The notes under the pieces are model-generated. The model was given only the letters and a program-made list of their open reading frames with translations, did not search any database and had not been told where the DNA came from. From assembly GCF_016860545.1 (NCBI RefSeq), contig NZ_BNEB01000003.1, positions 1,612,001-1,676,000 of the forward strand: a stretch of 64,000 nucleotides of DNA. Reading direction: 5' to 3'. A program made the translations under genes and the position numbers. The DNA is from Streptomyces asoensis. GTDB lineage: Bacteria > Actinomycetota > Actinomycetes > Streptomycetales > Streptomycetaceae. Each line of letters starts with the position of its first letter. The first letter of the stretch is position 1. Below are positions 8,553 through 16,781 of the stretch, piece after piece.

Positions 8553-9563
8553 ATGGCGGAGCGTCGTTCTCGCGGGTGGTGGCGTCGTGCGCGGGGGTCG
8601 CGCCGGGGGCGGCGCCAGGTCCGCGCCCTGCTGGCGGTCCTCATCACCGCCGCCGTGGTCGTCCCCCTCACGGCGGCCGCGGCCCGGCCGGGCATCCCGG
8701 CGCCCGCACCCGCCGTCCTCGCCCCGCTGACACCGGCGACCCTGGAGCAGGCGTACGCCGTCAACCGGGCCGACGCCGCGCTGGCGTCCCGGATGGCCGC
8801 CGCCCACGGGGACCGTCACCGGGCCGCCGCGGAGCGGGAGTTGGCCGATCCCTCCCGCGATCTGCTCGCCTTCGACGGCCGGGGCGCCGGCCGGGCGGTC
8901 GAGGTGTTCGGCGACCTCGCCCGCGCCGACCGGGTCGCCGTCCTCGTGCCCGGCTCCGACACCTCGCTGGACACCTTCGGCCGCTTCAGGGCCGGCGCGG
9001 CCGCACTGCACCGCCTGCTCCCGGGGAACACCGGCACCGGCCCCCGGACGGCGGTGGTGGCCTGGCTCGGCTACACCACCCCCGGCACGGTCAGCCCCGC
9101 CGTGCTCACCCCGGGCCGCGCCGGGGAGGCCGCCCCCGCCCTGGCGGAGTTCCTGCGCGGGCTGCGCGACGTCACCGCGCCGGGCGCCCGGTTCACGCTC
9201 CTGTGCCACTCGTACGGCACGGTCGTGTGCGGGCGCGCCGCACCGCACCTCGACGTGACGGATCTCGTGCTGCTCGGCAGCCCGGGCACGGGCGCGCAGT
9301 CCGCGGCCGGCCTGGGCACCCGCGCGCGGGTCTGGGCGGCCCGGGGCGCCGACGACTGGGTGGCGGACGTCCCGCACGTCAGCGCCGACCTGTTCGGCAC
9401 GACGGTCGGTCTCGGCGCCGATCCCCTGTCCCCGGCGTTCGGCGCCCGGGTCTTCGCGGCCGGGTCCGGCGGGCACAGCGACTACTTCAGGCCGGGGTCG
9501 CCCTCCCTGGCCAACATCGCCCGGATCGTCGTCGGAGCGGTCGGGGAGGTCACCGGTGGGTGA
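8553..9563 (+). CDS. secreted or membrane-anchored alpha/beta hydrolase, DUF1023-like
   Basis: 336 aa, ATG start. Arg-rich N-terminus then a hydrophobic stretch (about residues 27-48, LLAVLITAAVVVPLTAAAA) acts as signal or anchor, so the enzyme works outside the membrane. The core has VLVPGSDTSLDTF (oxyanion side), nucleophile elbow LLCHSYGTVVCG near residue 218, and a late GGHSDYF His, the order of a Ser-Asp-His triad in the DUF1023 (Abhydrolase_8) family. Substrate unknown. Its stop overlaps the acyltransferase start by 8 bp, so the pair forms an operon, perhaps acting on envelope material. Confidence 0.8.
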   Translation: MAERRSRGWWRRARGSRRGRRQVRALLAVLITAAVVVPLTAAAARPGIPAPAPAVLAPLTPATLEQAYAVNRADAALASRMAAAHGDRHRAAAERELADPSRDLLAFDGRGAGRAVEVFGDLARADRVAVLVPGSDTSLDTFGRFRAGAAALHRLLPGNTGTGPRTAVVAWLGYTTPGTVSPAVLTPGRAGEAAPALAEFLRGLRDVTAPGARFTLLCHSYGTVVCGRAAPHLDVTDLVLLGSPGTGAQSAAGLGTRARVWAARGADDWVADVPHVSADLFGTTVGLGADPLSPAFGARVFAAGSGGHSDYFRPGSPSLANIARIVVGAVGEVTGG

Positions 9564-10779
9564 GAACCGCGGACGGGGGCGCGGGTGGGTGCCGTCCGGG
9601 ATCCGGCGGGCCGCCCTGCGCATCGACGCCGCCACACCGCCGGAGCGCGACCGGGCCGTCGACGCCCTGCGCGCCCTGGCGATCCTCGGGGTGGTTCTCG
9701 GGCACTGGCTGGTGACGGCGCTGGTCGCCGACGGCGCGACCCTGCGGGCCGCGAGCCCGCTGGGGGCGATGCCCGGGCTGGCGCCGGTGTCGTGGGCGTT
9801 CCAGACGCTCGCGGTGTTCTTCATGGTGGGCGGCCATGTGGCGACCCGCGGCTGGACGTCGGCCCGGGCGCGGGGCGGGACCTACGGCGCGTGGCTCGCG
9901 GGCAGGTTGGTGCGGCTGTTCCTCCCGGTCGCCGCGGTGACGGCCGTGTGGACGGTCGCGGCGGCCGGGCTGGTCCTGGGCGGCGCCTCCTTCGTCACCG
10001 TGCACACCGTGGTCAAGCTCGCGCTGTCCCCGCTCTGGTTCCTGCTGGTCTTCGCCGTGCTGACGGCCGCCACCCCGCTGCTGCTGCGGCTCGGCCCCCT
10101 GTGGCCGCTGGCCGTCGTCCTGCACGTGGACGTGGTGCGCTTCGGCCTGGACGGCCCGGCGTGGCTGGGCTGGGTGAACGTCGCGGCCGGCTGGCTGGTG
10201 CCGTACACCCTGGGCGCGGCCTGGACCCGGGGGGAACTCGAAGGGCCCCGGGCGGGACGGGTCCTGCTGGTCGGCGGGACGGTGGCGACGGCGCTGCTCG
10301 TCGGCTGCGCCGGGTACCCCGCGTCGATGGTGGGCGTGCCGGGCGCGGCGGTGTCGAACCTCGACCCGCCCACGCTGGCCGCCGTCACGTTCGGTCTCGC
10401 CCAGTGCGGAGTGGCCCTGCTGCTGCGGGACCGGCTGCGCCGGGCCATGCGGGCGCCCCTGGTCTGGGCGGTGGTCGCGCTCCTCAACCTGTCCGCGATG
10501 ACGGTGTTCCTCTGGCACCAGACGGCGCTGATGGCGACCACCGCCGTGGGCCTGCTCGCGGGCCGCCTGGACGGTCTGCACACGGCTCCCGACGGGCCGC
10601 GGTGGGTGGCGGCCCGGCTGCTGTGGCTGCCGGTCTTCGCCCTGGTGCTGGCGGTGTGCCGGGCGGCGTTCCACTGCTGCGAACGCGGGCCGCGCGCTCC
10701 CCGCGGACGTGCGACCCGGGTGGTCCGCGTCCAGCACCGCCGCGACCGGGCCGGGTCGAAGGCGGCGCGCGGTGCCTAG
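9556..10779 (+). CDS. acyltransferase 3 family membrane protein
   Basis: 407 aa; GTG start inside the preceding gene. Polytopic membrane protein (about ten hydrophobic segments). It opens with RAVDALRALAILGVVLGHWLV, the R-x-L-R...GH signature of the Acyl_transf_3 (OatA/NodX-type) family that moves acyl groups from the cytoplasm onto extracytoplasmic sugars, lipids or glycans. FLWHQTALM near residue 320 is a second family-like His motif. The basic C-terminal tail is cytoplasmic. Acceptor unknown; coupling to the secreted hydrolase hints at add/remove modification of a surface polymer (inference). Confidence 0.85.
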   Translation: MGENRGRGRGWVPSGIRRAALRIDAATPPERDRAVDALRALAILGVVLGHWLVTALVADGATLRAASPLGAMPGLAPVSWAFQTLAVFFMVGGHVATRGWTSARARGGTYGAWLAGRLVRLFLPVAAVTAVWTVAAAGLVLGGASFVTVHTVVKLALSPLWFLLVFAVLTAATPLLLRLGPLWPLAVVLHVDVVRFGLDGPAWLGWVNVAAGWLVPYTLGAAWTRGELEGPRAGRVLLVGGTVATALLVGCAGYPASMVGVPGAAVSNLDPPTLAAVTFGLAQCGVALLLRDRLRRAMRAPLVWAVVALLNLSAMTVFLWHQTALMATTAVGLLAGRLDGLHTAPDGPRWVAARLLWLPVFALVLAVCRAAFHCCERGPRAPRGRATRVVRVQHRRDRAGSKAARGA

Positions 10780-10789
10780 GGTTGGGGCC

Positions 10790-12244
10790 GTGAACGGCGA
10801 GGAGACCCCCGACGACGGCGACACCCCCACCGACGACCCCGCCGCCCCCACCGGCCGCACCCCCGTGCCGTCCGCCCGACGTGCTGCGGGGCAGGTCGGC
10901 GGGCGGGTCGTTCGTCGTTCCCGTGGCGCCCGGGGTGCGCCGGGCGGTGAGGTTCCCGGGGCGGGCCGGTCCGCCGGTGGCCCGCGGCGGCGCCGGGACC
11001 TGGGCAGGCGGGTGCTGCGCCGGCTGAGGCTGCCGGGGTACCTGGTGGTGTGCTGGACGGCCCTCGGTATCGCGCTTTCCGTCACGGACCAGATGGGCCG
11101 CTACGGCCTGGGCACGGACCTGTCGGTCGTGACCGGGTTCGCCCAGGGCGCGGCGGTCGTGCTCGCCCTGTGGCGGCCTGCGCCCGCGTGGGCGCTGTCC
11201 CTGGCGGGTGTCGTCGTCGCCGCGGTGGCCGCGCGGCCGGTCCTGGTGGGGCACCCGCTGCCCGGCCCGGACTGGCCCTGGAACGACGCCGAGGTCCTCG
11301 CGCACGCCTTCGTGCTCCTGCTGCTGGCGCTGCGCGCGCGGACCCGGGTGTCGTTCGCGGCGCTGGCCGCCACCGCCGTGACGACCTGGGTCGTCCAGGG
11401 CCTGGTCGGCGGGGCGACCTACACCTCGACGGGGGTCACCGCGGTCGGCGTCTTCGGTGCCGTCGTGCTCGTCGGCGCCGCCTTCCGCGGCCTCGGCGAG
11501 GCCCGCACCCGGCTCGTCGAACAGGAGACGATCACCGCCGAGGAACGCGGCCGCCGCACCCTGCTGGAGGAGCGCAACCGGATCGCGCGCGAACTGCACG
11601 ACGTGGTCGCCCACCACATGTCGGTGATCTCCATCCAGGCCCAGGTCGCCCCGCACCTGGTGGAGAACCCGTCCGAGGAGCTCAAGGAGAACCTCGCCGG
11701 CATCCGGACGAACGCCCTCGAGGCCCTTGCCGAACTGCGCCGGGTGCTCGGGGTGCTGCGCTCGGAGAACCCCGATGACCCCTACGGGCTCGGCGCGGCC
11801 GGCACCGGCGCCGCCCCGGACACGCCCCAGCCGACGCTCGACCGCCTCGACGCCCTCATGGAGAACACCCGCGCCGCCGGTCTCGACGTGGTCGCCACCG
11901 TCGAGGGCGAGATGCCCGTGTACCCGCCGGGGGTGCAGCTGTCGGCGTACCGGATGGTCCAGGAGGCGCTCAGCAACGCCCTGCGGCACGCGCCGGGTTC
12001 GCGGGTGCGGGTGGAGGTCGCCCACCGTCCCCGCGGCCTGTACCTGGAGATCGTCAACTCGCGCCCGCGGGACCCCGTACCGTCCTCCCCGGGGGCCGGG
12101 CACGGTCTGCTCGGGATGCGCGAGCGGGCGGCCATGCTGGGCGGCCGGGTCAGTGCCCGCCCGACCCCGCAGGGCGGTTTCGCGGTGTCCGCGTTCCTCC
12201 CGCGGGACGGCACGGCGCCGCCCGCCGACGGCCCCGGCGCGTGA
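10790..12244 (+). CDS. NarL-type sensor histidine kinase (HisKA_3), pair 1
   Basis: 484 aa from GTG 10790, chosen because it follows the acyltransferase stop by 10 bp; a longer in-frame reading would run into that gene. Residues 1-70 are Pro/Arg-rich and disordered. About four to five hydrophobic segments follow (80-220). The dimerisation domain has ERNRIARELHDVVAHHMS with the phospho-accepting His near residue 270, and the ATPase domain has ALSNALRHAPGSRV (N box) and GHGLLGMRERAAM (G box). No large extracellular sensor loop, as in intramembrane-sensing kinases. Partner is the regulator at 12302. Confidence 0.9.
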   Translation: MNGEETPDDGDTPTDDPAAPTGRTPVPSARRAAGQVGGRVVRRSRGARGAPGGEVPGAGRSAGGPRRRRDLGRRVLRRLRLPGYLVVCWTALGIALSVTDQMGRYGLGTDLSVVTGFAQGAAVVLALWRPAPAWALSLAGVVVAAVAARPVLVGHPLPGPDWPWNDAEVLAHAFVLLLLALRARTRVSFAALAATAVTTWVVQGLVGGATYTSTGVTAVGVFGAVVLVGAAFRGLGEARTRLVEQETITAEERGRRTLLEERNRIARELHDVVAHHMSVISIQAQVAPHLVENPSEELKENLAGIRTNALEALAELRRVLGVLRSENPDDPYGLGAAGTGAAPDTPQPTLDRLDALMENTRAAGLDVVATVEGEMPVYPPGVQLSAYRMVQEALSNALRHAPGSRVRVEVAHRPRGLYLEIVNSRPRDPVPSSPGAGHGLLGMRERAAMLGGRVSARPTPQGGFAVSAFLPRDGTAPPADGPGA

Positions 12245-12301
12245 CCCGGACGACACGACGCCCCGCCCGGCCCCCGCCCCACCGACAGGAGAAGGAATCC
12301 C

Positions 12302-12979
12302 ATGACGACCGGCGGCACCATCCGCGTACTGATCGCGGACGACCAGGAGATGGTCCGGCAGGGCTTCACCGTGCTGCTCGACGCCCACCCGGGCATCGAG
12401 GTGGTCGGACAGGCCGTGCACGGCCTGGACGCCGTCGCCAAGGTCGACGAACTCGCCCCGGACGTCGTGCTGATGGACATCCGCATGCCCGAACTCGGCG
12501 GCATCGAGGCCACCCACCGCATCACCCTCGCGCACCCGCACGTCAAGGTGCTGGTGCTCACCACCTTCGACCTCGACGAGTACGTGTACGACGCGCTGCG
12601 GGCCGGGGCCTCCGGGTTCCTGCTCAAGGACGCCTCCGCCGACCGGCTCGCCGAGGCGGTCCGGGTGGTGGCGGCCGGTGACGCCCTGCTCGCGCCCGGC
12701 GTGACCCGCAGACTGATCGCCGAGTTCTCCCGTCTCGACGGCAGGCCCAGGTCCCCCCGCAGGGAACGGGTCGGCGACCTCACGGAGCGCGAGACGGAGG
12801 TGCTGACGCTGATCGCGCAGGGCCTGTCCAACGCGGAGATGGCCGAGCGGCTCTTCGTGGCCGAGCAGACCGTGAAGACGCACGTGGGCCGGATCCTGGT
12901 GAAACTGGGCCTGCGGGACCGCACCCAGGCGGCGGTGTTCGCGTACGAGTCGGGGCTGGTGCGGCCGTCGGGGTACTGA
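12302..12979 (+). CDS. NarL/FixJ response regulator, pair 1
   Basis: 225 aa; ATG with a strong AGGAGAAGGA site. Receiver domain (1-125): acidic pair DD near 13-14, phospho-acceptor Asp59 in VVLMDIRMPE, Thr in VLTTFD, Lys in LLKDAS. C-terminal LuxR-type helix-turn-helix (about 155-220): LTERETEVLTLIAQGLSNAEMAERLF. DNA-binding transcription factor phosphorylated by the kinase encoded 57 bp upstream. About two thirds identical by eye to the regulator at 14446, pointing to tandem duplication. Confidence 0.95.
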   Translation: MTTGGTIRVLIADDQEMVRQGFTVLLDAHPGIEVVGQAVHGLDAVAKVDELAPDVVLMDIRMPELGGIEATHRITLAHPHVKVLVLTTFDLDEYVYDALRAGASGFLLKDASADRLAEAVRVVAAGDALLAPGVTRRLIAEFSRLDGRPRSPRRERVGDLTERETEVLTLIAQGLSNAEMAERLFVAEQTVKTHVGRILVKLGLRDRTQAAVFAYESGLVRPSGY

Positions 12980-13009
12980 ACCGGGGGTGCCGGCGGGCCG
13001 CCCGCGGGA

Positions 13010-13024
13010 CCCGTAGTACTTGAG
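13010..13024 (+). promoter_or_regulatory. shared motif CCCGTAGTACTTGAG, copy 2
   Basis: Lies 66 bp upstream of the second sensor kinase start. Matches the site at 8429-8443 in 14 of 15 bases. A G-run/C-run pair (GAGGGGGACC...AACCCCCCTC) follows and could pair or form part of an operator. Confidence 0.45.
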
Positions 13025-13090
13025 GGGGACCGGTCGGAACCCCCCTCACTGCTGACGACGCCGGCCCCGCGCGCGCTTACCGTTTCGAAC

Positions 13091-14449
13091 GTGACCGACA
13101 TGACGCAGCCGCACCCCGCGCCGGGCGACCCGGACGACTCCTACGAGGCCTACCGGCCGCGCAGCCCCGAGTTCCGGGCAGCCGTGGACGCCCTGCGCGG
13201 CCTGCGCGAGGACCTCTTCGACGACGCCTTCGCCTACCGTCCGCTGCCCCGCAAGGAGCCGCAGGGACGCCTGCTGCGCGGTACGAAGGGCCGCAGGCGG
13301 GAGTACGCGGCATGGTCGCGGCACATCACGGTCGGCGTGGCCGGGGCCCTGGCGATGTTCATCGCGTGGGCGGACGACCCGGGCGGCGGTACGGGCATGC
13401 TGACCGGCCTGCTCGCCCTGGCCCCGGTGCTGCTGACGCTGGTGCGGCCGGTCGGCGCGTTCTGGCTGTCGCTCGCGGCGACCACCGTCGTCGCCGCCAT
13501 CGGTTCCACGTACGGCGAGTGGCCCTGGCTGCCGGGCAGTTTCGCCGCCCACCTGATCGTCCTGACCGTCGTGGCGATACGCACCCGCCCGCGCATCGCC
13601 GCGTGGATGTGGATGCTGACCGCGGCCTACGGCTTCGTGGCCGACACCTTCTTCAGCTGGGGCCACTACGACACGGACGTCGCCCCCATGCTGGTCTTCT
13701 CCGCGATCGTGCTCCTCGTCGTCACCGTCCGGCACATCCGCCGGCAGGCCGAGGAGGAGGTGACGGCCCAGCAGACGGTCACCGCCCACGAACGCTCCCG
13801 CCGCACCCTGCTGGAGGAGCGCACCACGATCGCCCGCGAACTGCACGACGTGGTCGCCCACCACATGTCGGTGGTCGCCATCCAGGCGGAGGCCGCGCCC
13901 TACCGGGTGGAGAACCCGCCGCCGGAGCTGGAGAAGGCCTTCGCCACCATCCGGGAGAACGCGGTGGCCGCCCTCACCGAGCTGCGCCGGGTGCTGGGGG
14001 TGGTCCGCGCCGAGGACTACGAGGTCCCCGACGCCCCGCAGCCCACGCTCGCCGAACTGGACGGTCTGCTCGCGAACGTGCGGGAGACCGGCCTGGACGT
14101 GGAGAAGACGGTCACGGGCGCGGTCCGGGAACTGCCCCAGGGCGTGGAGCTCTCGGCGTACCGGATCGTGCAGGAGGCGCTGAGCAACACGCTGCGCCAC
14201 GCTCCCGGCGCGAGCGCCCGCGTGGAGATCGGGTACGTCCTGGGCGGTCTGGGACTTCGGGTGGTCAACGCCCCGCCGCCGAACCCGTCCCTGGTCAAGC
14301 CCTCGCCGGGGGCCGGGCACGGCATCACGGGGATGCGGGAGAGGGTGGGCATGCTGAACGGCGAGATGACCGCGGAGCCGACGCCGGCGGGCGGCTACGA
14401 GGTGACGGTGTTCCTGCCGGTGGCCGCCGCGAGCGAGAGTGGGACATGA
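13091..14449 (+). CDS. NarL-type sensor histidine kinase, pair 2
   Basis: 452 aa, GTG start. A hydrophilic N-terminus of about 75 residues, then four to five TM segments (about 78-215), then DHp with ERTTIARELHDVVAHHMS (His near residue 250) and an HATPase domain (ALSNTLRHAPGASAR; GHGITGMRERVGM). Paralogue of the kinase at 10790, with the same architecture and almost the same DHp. Ends in an ATGA overlap with its regulator gene, so kinase and regulator are translationally coupled. Confidence 0.92.
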   Translation: MTDMTQPHPAPGDPDDSYEAYRPRSPEFRAAVDALRGLREDLFDDAFAYRPLPRKEPQGRLLRGTKGRRREYAAWSRHITVGVAGALAMFIAWADDPGGGTGMLTGLLALAPVLLTLVRPVGAFWLSLAATTVVAAIGSTYGEWPWLPGSFAAHLIVLTVVAIRTRPRIAAWMWMLTAAYGFVADTFFSWGHYDTDVAPMLVFSAIVLLVVTVRHIRRQAEEEVTAQQTVTAHERSRRTLLEERTTIARELHDVVAHHMSVVAIQAEAAPYRVENPPPELEKAFATIRENAVAALTELRRVLGVVRAEDYEVPDAPQPTLAELDGLLANVRETGLDVEKTVTGAVRELPQGVELSAYRIVQEALSNTLRHAPGASARVEIGYVLGGLGLRVVNAPPPNPSLVKPSPGAGHGITGMRERVGMLNGEMTAEPTPAGGYEVTVFLPVAAASESGT

Positions 14450-15111
14450 CCATCCGAGTACTGATCGCCGACGACCAGATGATGGTGCGCGAGGGCTTCT
14501 CGGTCCTGCTGAACGCGATGCCGGACATCGAGGTGGTGGGCGAGGCGGTCAACGGCCGCCAGGCGGTCGAGCGGGTGCGGGAGCTGGCCCCGGACGTGGT
14601 CCTCATGGACATCCGCATGCCCGAGCTGAACGGCATCGAGGCGACGCGGGAGATCGTGGCGGCGGACGGCGCGGCGAAGGTCCTGGTGCTGACGACCTTC
14701 GATCTGGACGAGTACGTCTACCAGGCGCTGCGCGCGGGTGCCTCGGGCTTCCTGCTGAAGGACGCGTCGGCCCGGCAACTGGCGGACGGGGTCCGGGTGG
14801 TGGCGGCCGGCGAGGCACTGCTGGCCCCGTCCGTCACCAGGCGGCTGATCACCGAGTTCTCGAAGCTGTCGGACACCCCGCGCCTGTCCCCGACCGCCCT
14901 CGCGGCCTACGGCGACCTGACCGAGCGGGAGACGGAGGTGCTGGTCCTGATCGCCCAGGGCCTGTCGAACCTGGAGATAGCCGGGCGGCTGGTGGTGGCC
15001 GAGTCGACGGTCAAGACCCATGTGAGCCGGATCCTGGTCAAGCTGGGGCTGCGGGACCGCACCCAGGCGGCGGTCTTCGCGTACGAGGCGAGGCTGGTGA
15101 CACCGGGCTAG
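14446..15111 (+). CDS. NarL/FixJ response regulator, pair 2
   Basis: 221 aa; ATG overlapping the kinase stop by 4 bp (ATGA). Receiver: DDQ near 9-11, Asp55 in VVLMDIRMPE, Lys in LLKDAS; C-terminal LuxR HTH LTERETEVLVLIAQGLSNLEIAGRL. It shares the VLVLTTFDLDEYVY and RAGASGFLLKDAS blocks with the pair 1 regulator, so cross-regulation between the pairs is possible. Specificity-determining HTH residues differ slightly (NAEMAERLF versus NLEIAGRLV). Confidence 0.95.
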   Translation: MTIRVLIADDQMMVREGFSVLLNAMPDIEVVGEAVNGRQAVERVRELAPDVVLMDIRMPELNGIEATREIVAADGAAKVLVLTTFDLDEYVYQALRAGASGFLLKDASARQLADGVRVVAAGEALLAPSVTRRLITEFSKLSDTPRLSPTALAAYGDLTERETEVLVLIAQGLSNLEIAGRLVVAESTVKTHVSRILVKLGLRDRTQAAVFAYEARLVTPG

Positions 15112-15291
15112 GGCGAAACACGCCCCAGGGGGGCGTCCGGCACCGCCCGCGCCGGGGCGGCCGGGCCGGGGCGGAGGCGCCCCGCGGCTGTCTCCTGCGG
15201 CGGGCCGTCGTGCCCGCCCGCCTCCTCCCGCCGTACCCGTCGTGCCAGGACCCCCCTGGTCAGCAGCCCGTCCAGCGGCTAGCGTCCGTCC

Positions 15292-16509
15292 ATGGCAGCA
15301 GTCGACGACCTCTCCTTCGATCCCTGGGATCCCGCGTTCCTGTCGGACCCGTACCCGGCGTACGCCGAACTGCGGGAGCGGGGGCGGGTGATCCGCTACG
15401 AGCCGACCGGCCAGTGGCTGGTACCGCGTCACGCGGACGTGTCGGCGCTGCTGCGGGACCGGCGGCTGGGGCGGACGTACCAGCACCGTTTCACGCACGA
15501 GGACTTCGGGCGGACGGCGCCCCCGGCGGATCAGGAGCCGTTCCACACGCTCAACGACCACGGGATGCTCGACCTGGAGCCGCCCGACCACACCCGGATC
15601 CGGCGGCTGGTGTCGAAGGCGTTCATCCCGCGCACGGTGGAGCGGCTGAAGCCGTACGTACGGCGGCTGGCCGGGGAACTGGTGGACCGGCTGGTGGAGG
15701 CCGGCGGGGGAGACCTGCTCGTCGACGTAGCCGAACCGCTGCCCGTCGCCGTGATCGCCGAGATGCTCGGCATCCCCGAGTCGGACCGGGGGCCTCTGCG
15801 GCCCTGGTCGGCGGACATCTGCGGGATGTACGAGCTCAACCCGTCGCCGCAGACCGCGGCGAGGGCCGTGCGGGCATCCGAGGAGTTCTCCGCGTACCTG
15901 CGCGAGCTCATCGCCCTGCGGCGCGCGCGGCCGGGCGACGACCTGATCTCCGGTCTCATCGCCGCGCACGACGAGGGCGACCGGCTCACCGAGCAGGAGC
16001 TGATCTCGACCGCGGTGCTGCTGCTCAACGCGGGCCACGAGGCGACCGTGAACGCCACCGTGAACGGCTGGTGGGCGCTCTTCAGGAACCCCGGGCAGCT
16101 GGACGCGCTGCGCGCCGACCACTCGCTGGTGCCCACCGCCGTCGAGGAGCTGATGCGGTACGACACCCCGCTCCAGCTCTTCGAGCGGTGGGTGCTCGAC
16201 GACATCGAGATCGACGGGACGACCGTGCCGCGGGGCGCCGAGATCGCGATGCTCTTCGGGTCGGCCAACCACGATCCGGCCGTGTTCGCCGAGCCCGGCC
16301 GGCTCGACCTCACCCGCGCCGACAACCCGCACATCTCCTTCAGCGCGGGAATCCACTACTGCATCGGCGCCCCGCTGGCCCGCATCGAGCTCGCCGCCTC
16401 GATGACGGCCCTGCTGGAGAAGGCGCCGAAGCTGGCCCTGGCGGCGGAGCCCCGGCGCAAGCCGAACTTCGTGATCAGAGGGCTGGAGGGGCTCGACGTC
16501 ACCGTCTGA
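15292..16509 (+). CDS. cytochrome P450
   Basis: 405 aa, ATG start. Soluble bacterial class I P450 monooxygenase. The I-helix LLNAGHEATVN holds the oxygen-activating Glu-Ala-Thr, ExxR is in VEELMRY, and the haem-binding loop is ISFSAGIHYCIGAPLARIE with the thiolate Cys near residue 357. The overall look is CYP107/CYP105-like. No ferredoxin or reductase gene is adjacent; a [3Fe-4S] ferredoxin is encoded at 50147, too far away to be an operon partner. Substrate unknown. The last 11 bp overlap the opposite-strand small membrane protein gene. Confidence 0.95.
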   Translation: MAAVDDLSFDPWDPAFLSDPYPAYAELRERGRVIRYEPTGQWLVPRHADVSALLRDRRLGRTYQHRFTHEDFGRTAPPADQEPFHTLNDHGMLDLEPPDHTRIRRLVSKAFIPRTVERLKPYVRRLAGELVDRLVEAGGGDLLVDVAEPLPVAVIAEMLGIPESDRGPLRPWSADICGMYELNPSPQTAARAVRASEEFSAYLRELIALRRARPGDDLISGLIAAHDEGDRLTEQELISTAVLLLNAGHEATVNATVNGWWALFRNPGQLDALRADHSLVPTAVEELMRYDTPLQLFERWVLDDIEIDGTTVPRGAEIAMLFGSANHDPAVFAEPGRLDLTRADNPHISFSAGIHYCIGAPLARIELAASMTALLEKAPKLALAAEPRRKPNFVIRGLEGLDVTV

Positions 16510-16738
16510 GGCGGCTCGCGAGGCGGGTGGACACGGCCCACAGGGCCAGGCCCGCGGCCGTCCCGCCCAGCAGGGCGAGCGGCAGTTGCGCGTAGAGGAC
16601 GCTGAAGTCGGGGCTCTGCTCGAAGCGCCAGAAGCGGGCGCGGACGTCGACGGACCACACCGCGAGGCCCGCGCCCCAGCCGAGCGCCATGGCGAGGCAC
16701 CCGCCGGCCGCCTGCGTACGTTGTCCCATACCGGACAC
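16499..16738 (-). CDS. small two-TM membrane protein
   Basis: 79 aa from GTG 16738 (or 76 aa from ATG 16729). Two hydrophobic segments (about 14-33 and 47-68) separated by a charged RARFWRFEQ loop, with an Arg-rich C-terminus. No known family recognised. The 3' end overlaps the P450 gene by 11 bp on the opposite strand. It lies 43 bp downstream of the ABC permease gene on the same strand and could be its last cistron. Moderate confidence that it is translated. Confidence 0.5.
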   Translation of the reverse strand: MSGMGQRTQAAGGCLAMALGWGAGLAVWSVDVRARFWRFEQSPDFSVLYAQLPLALLGGTAAGLALWAVSTRLASRLRR

Positions 16739-16781
16739 GGACGCGGCCCCGCCCGCCCCGGTTGCCGCCCCGCGCGGCTGT

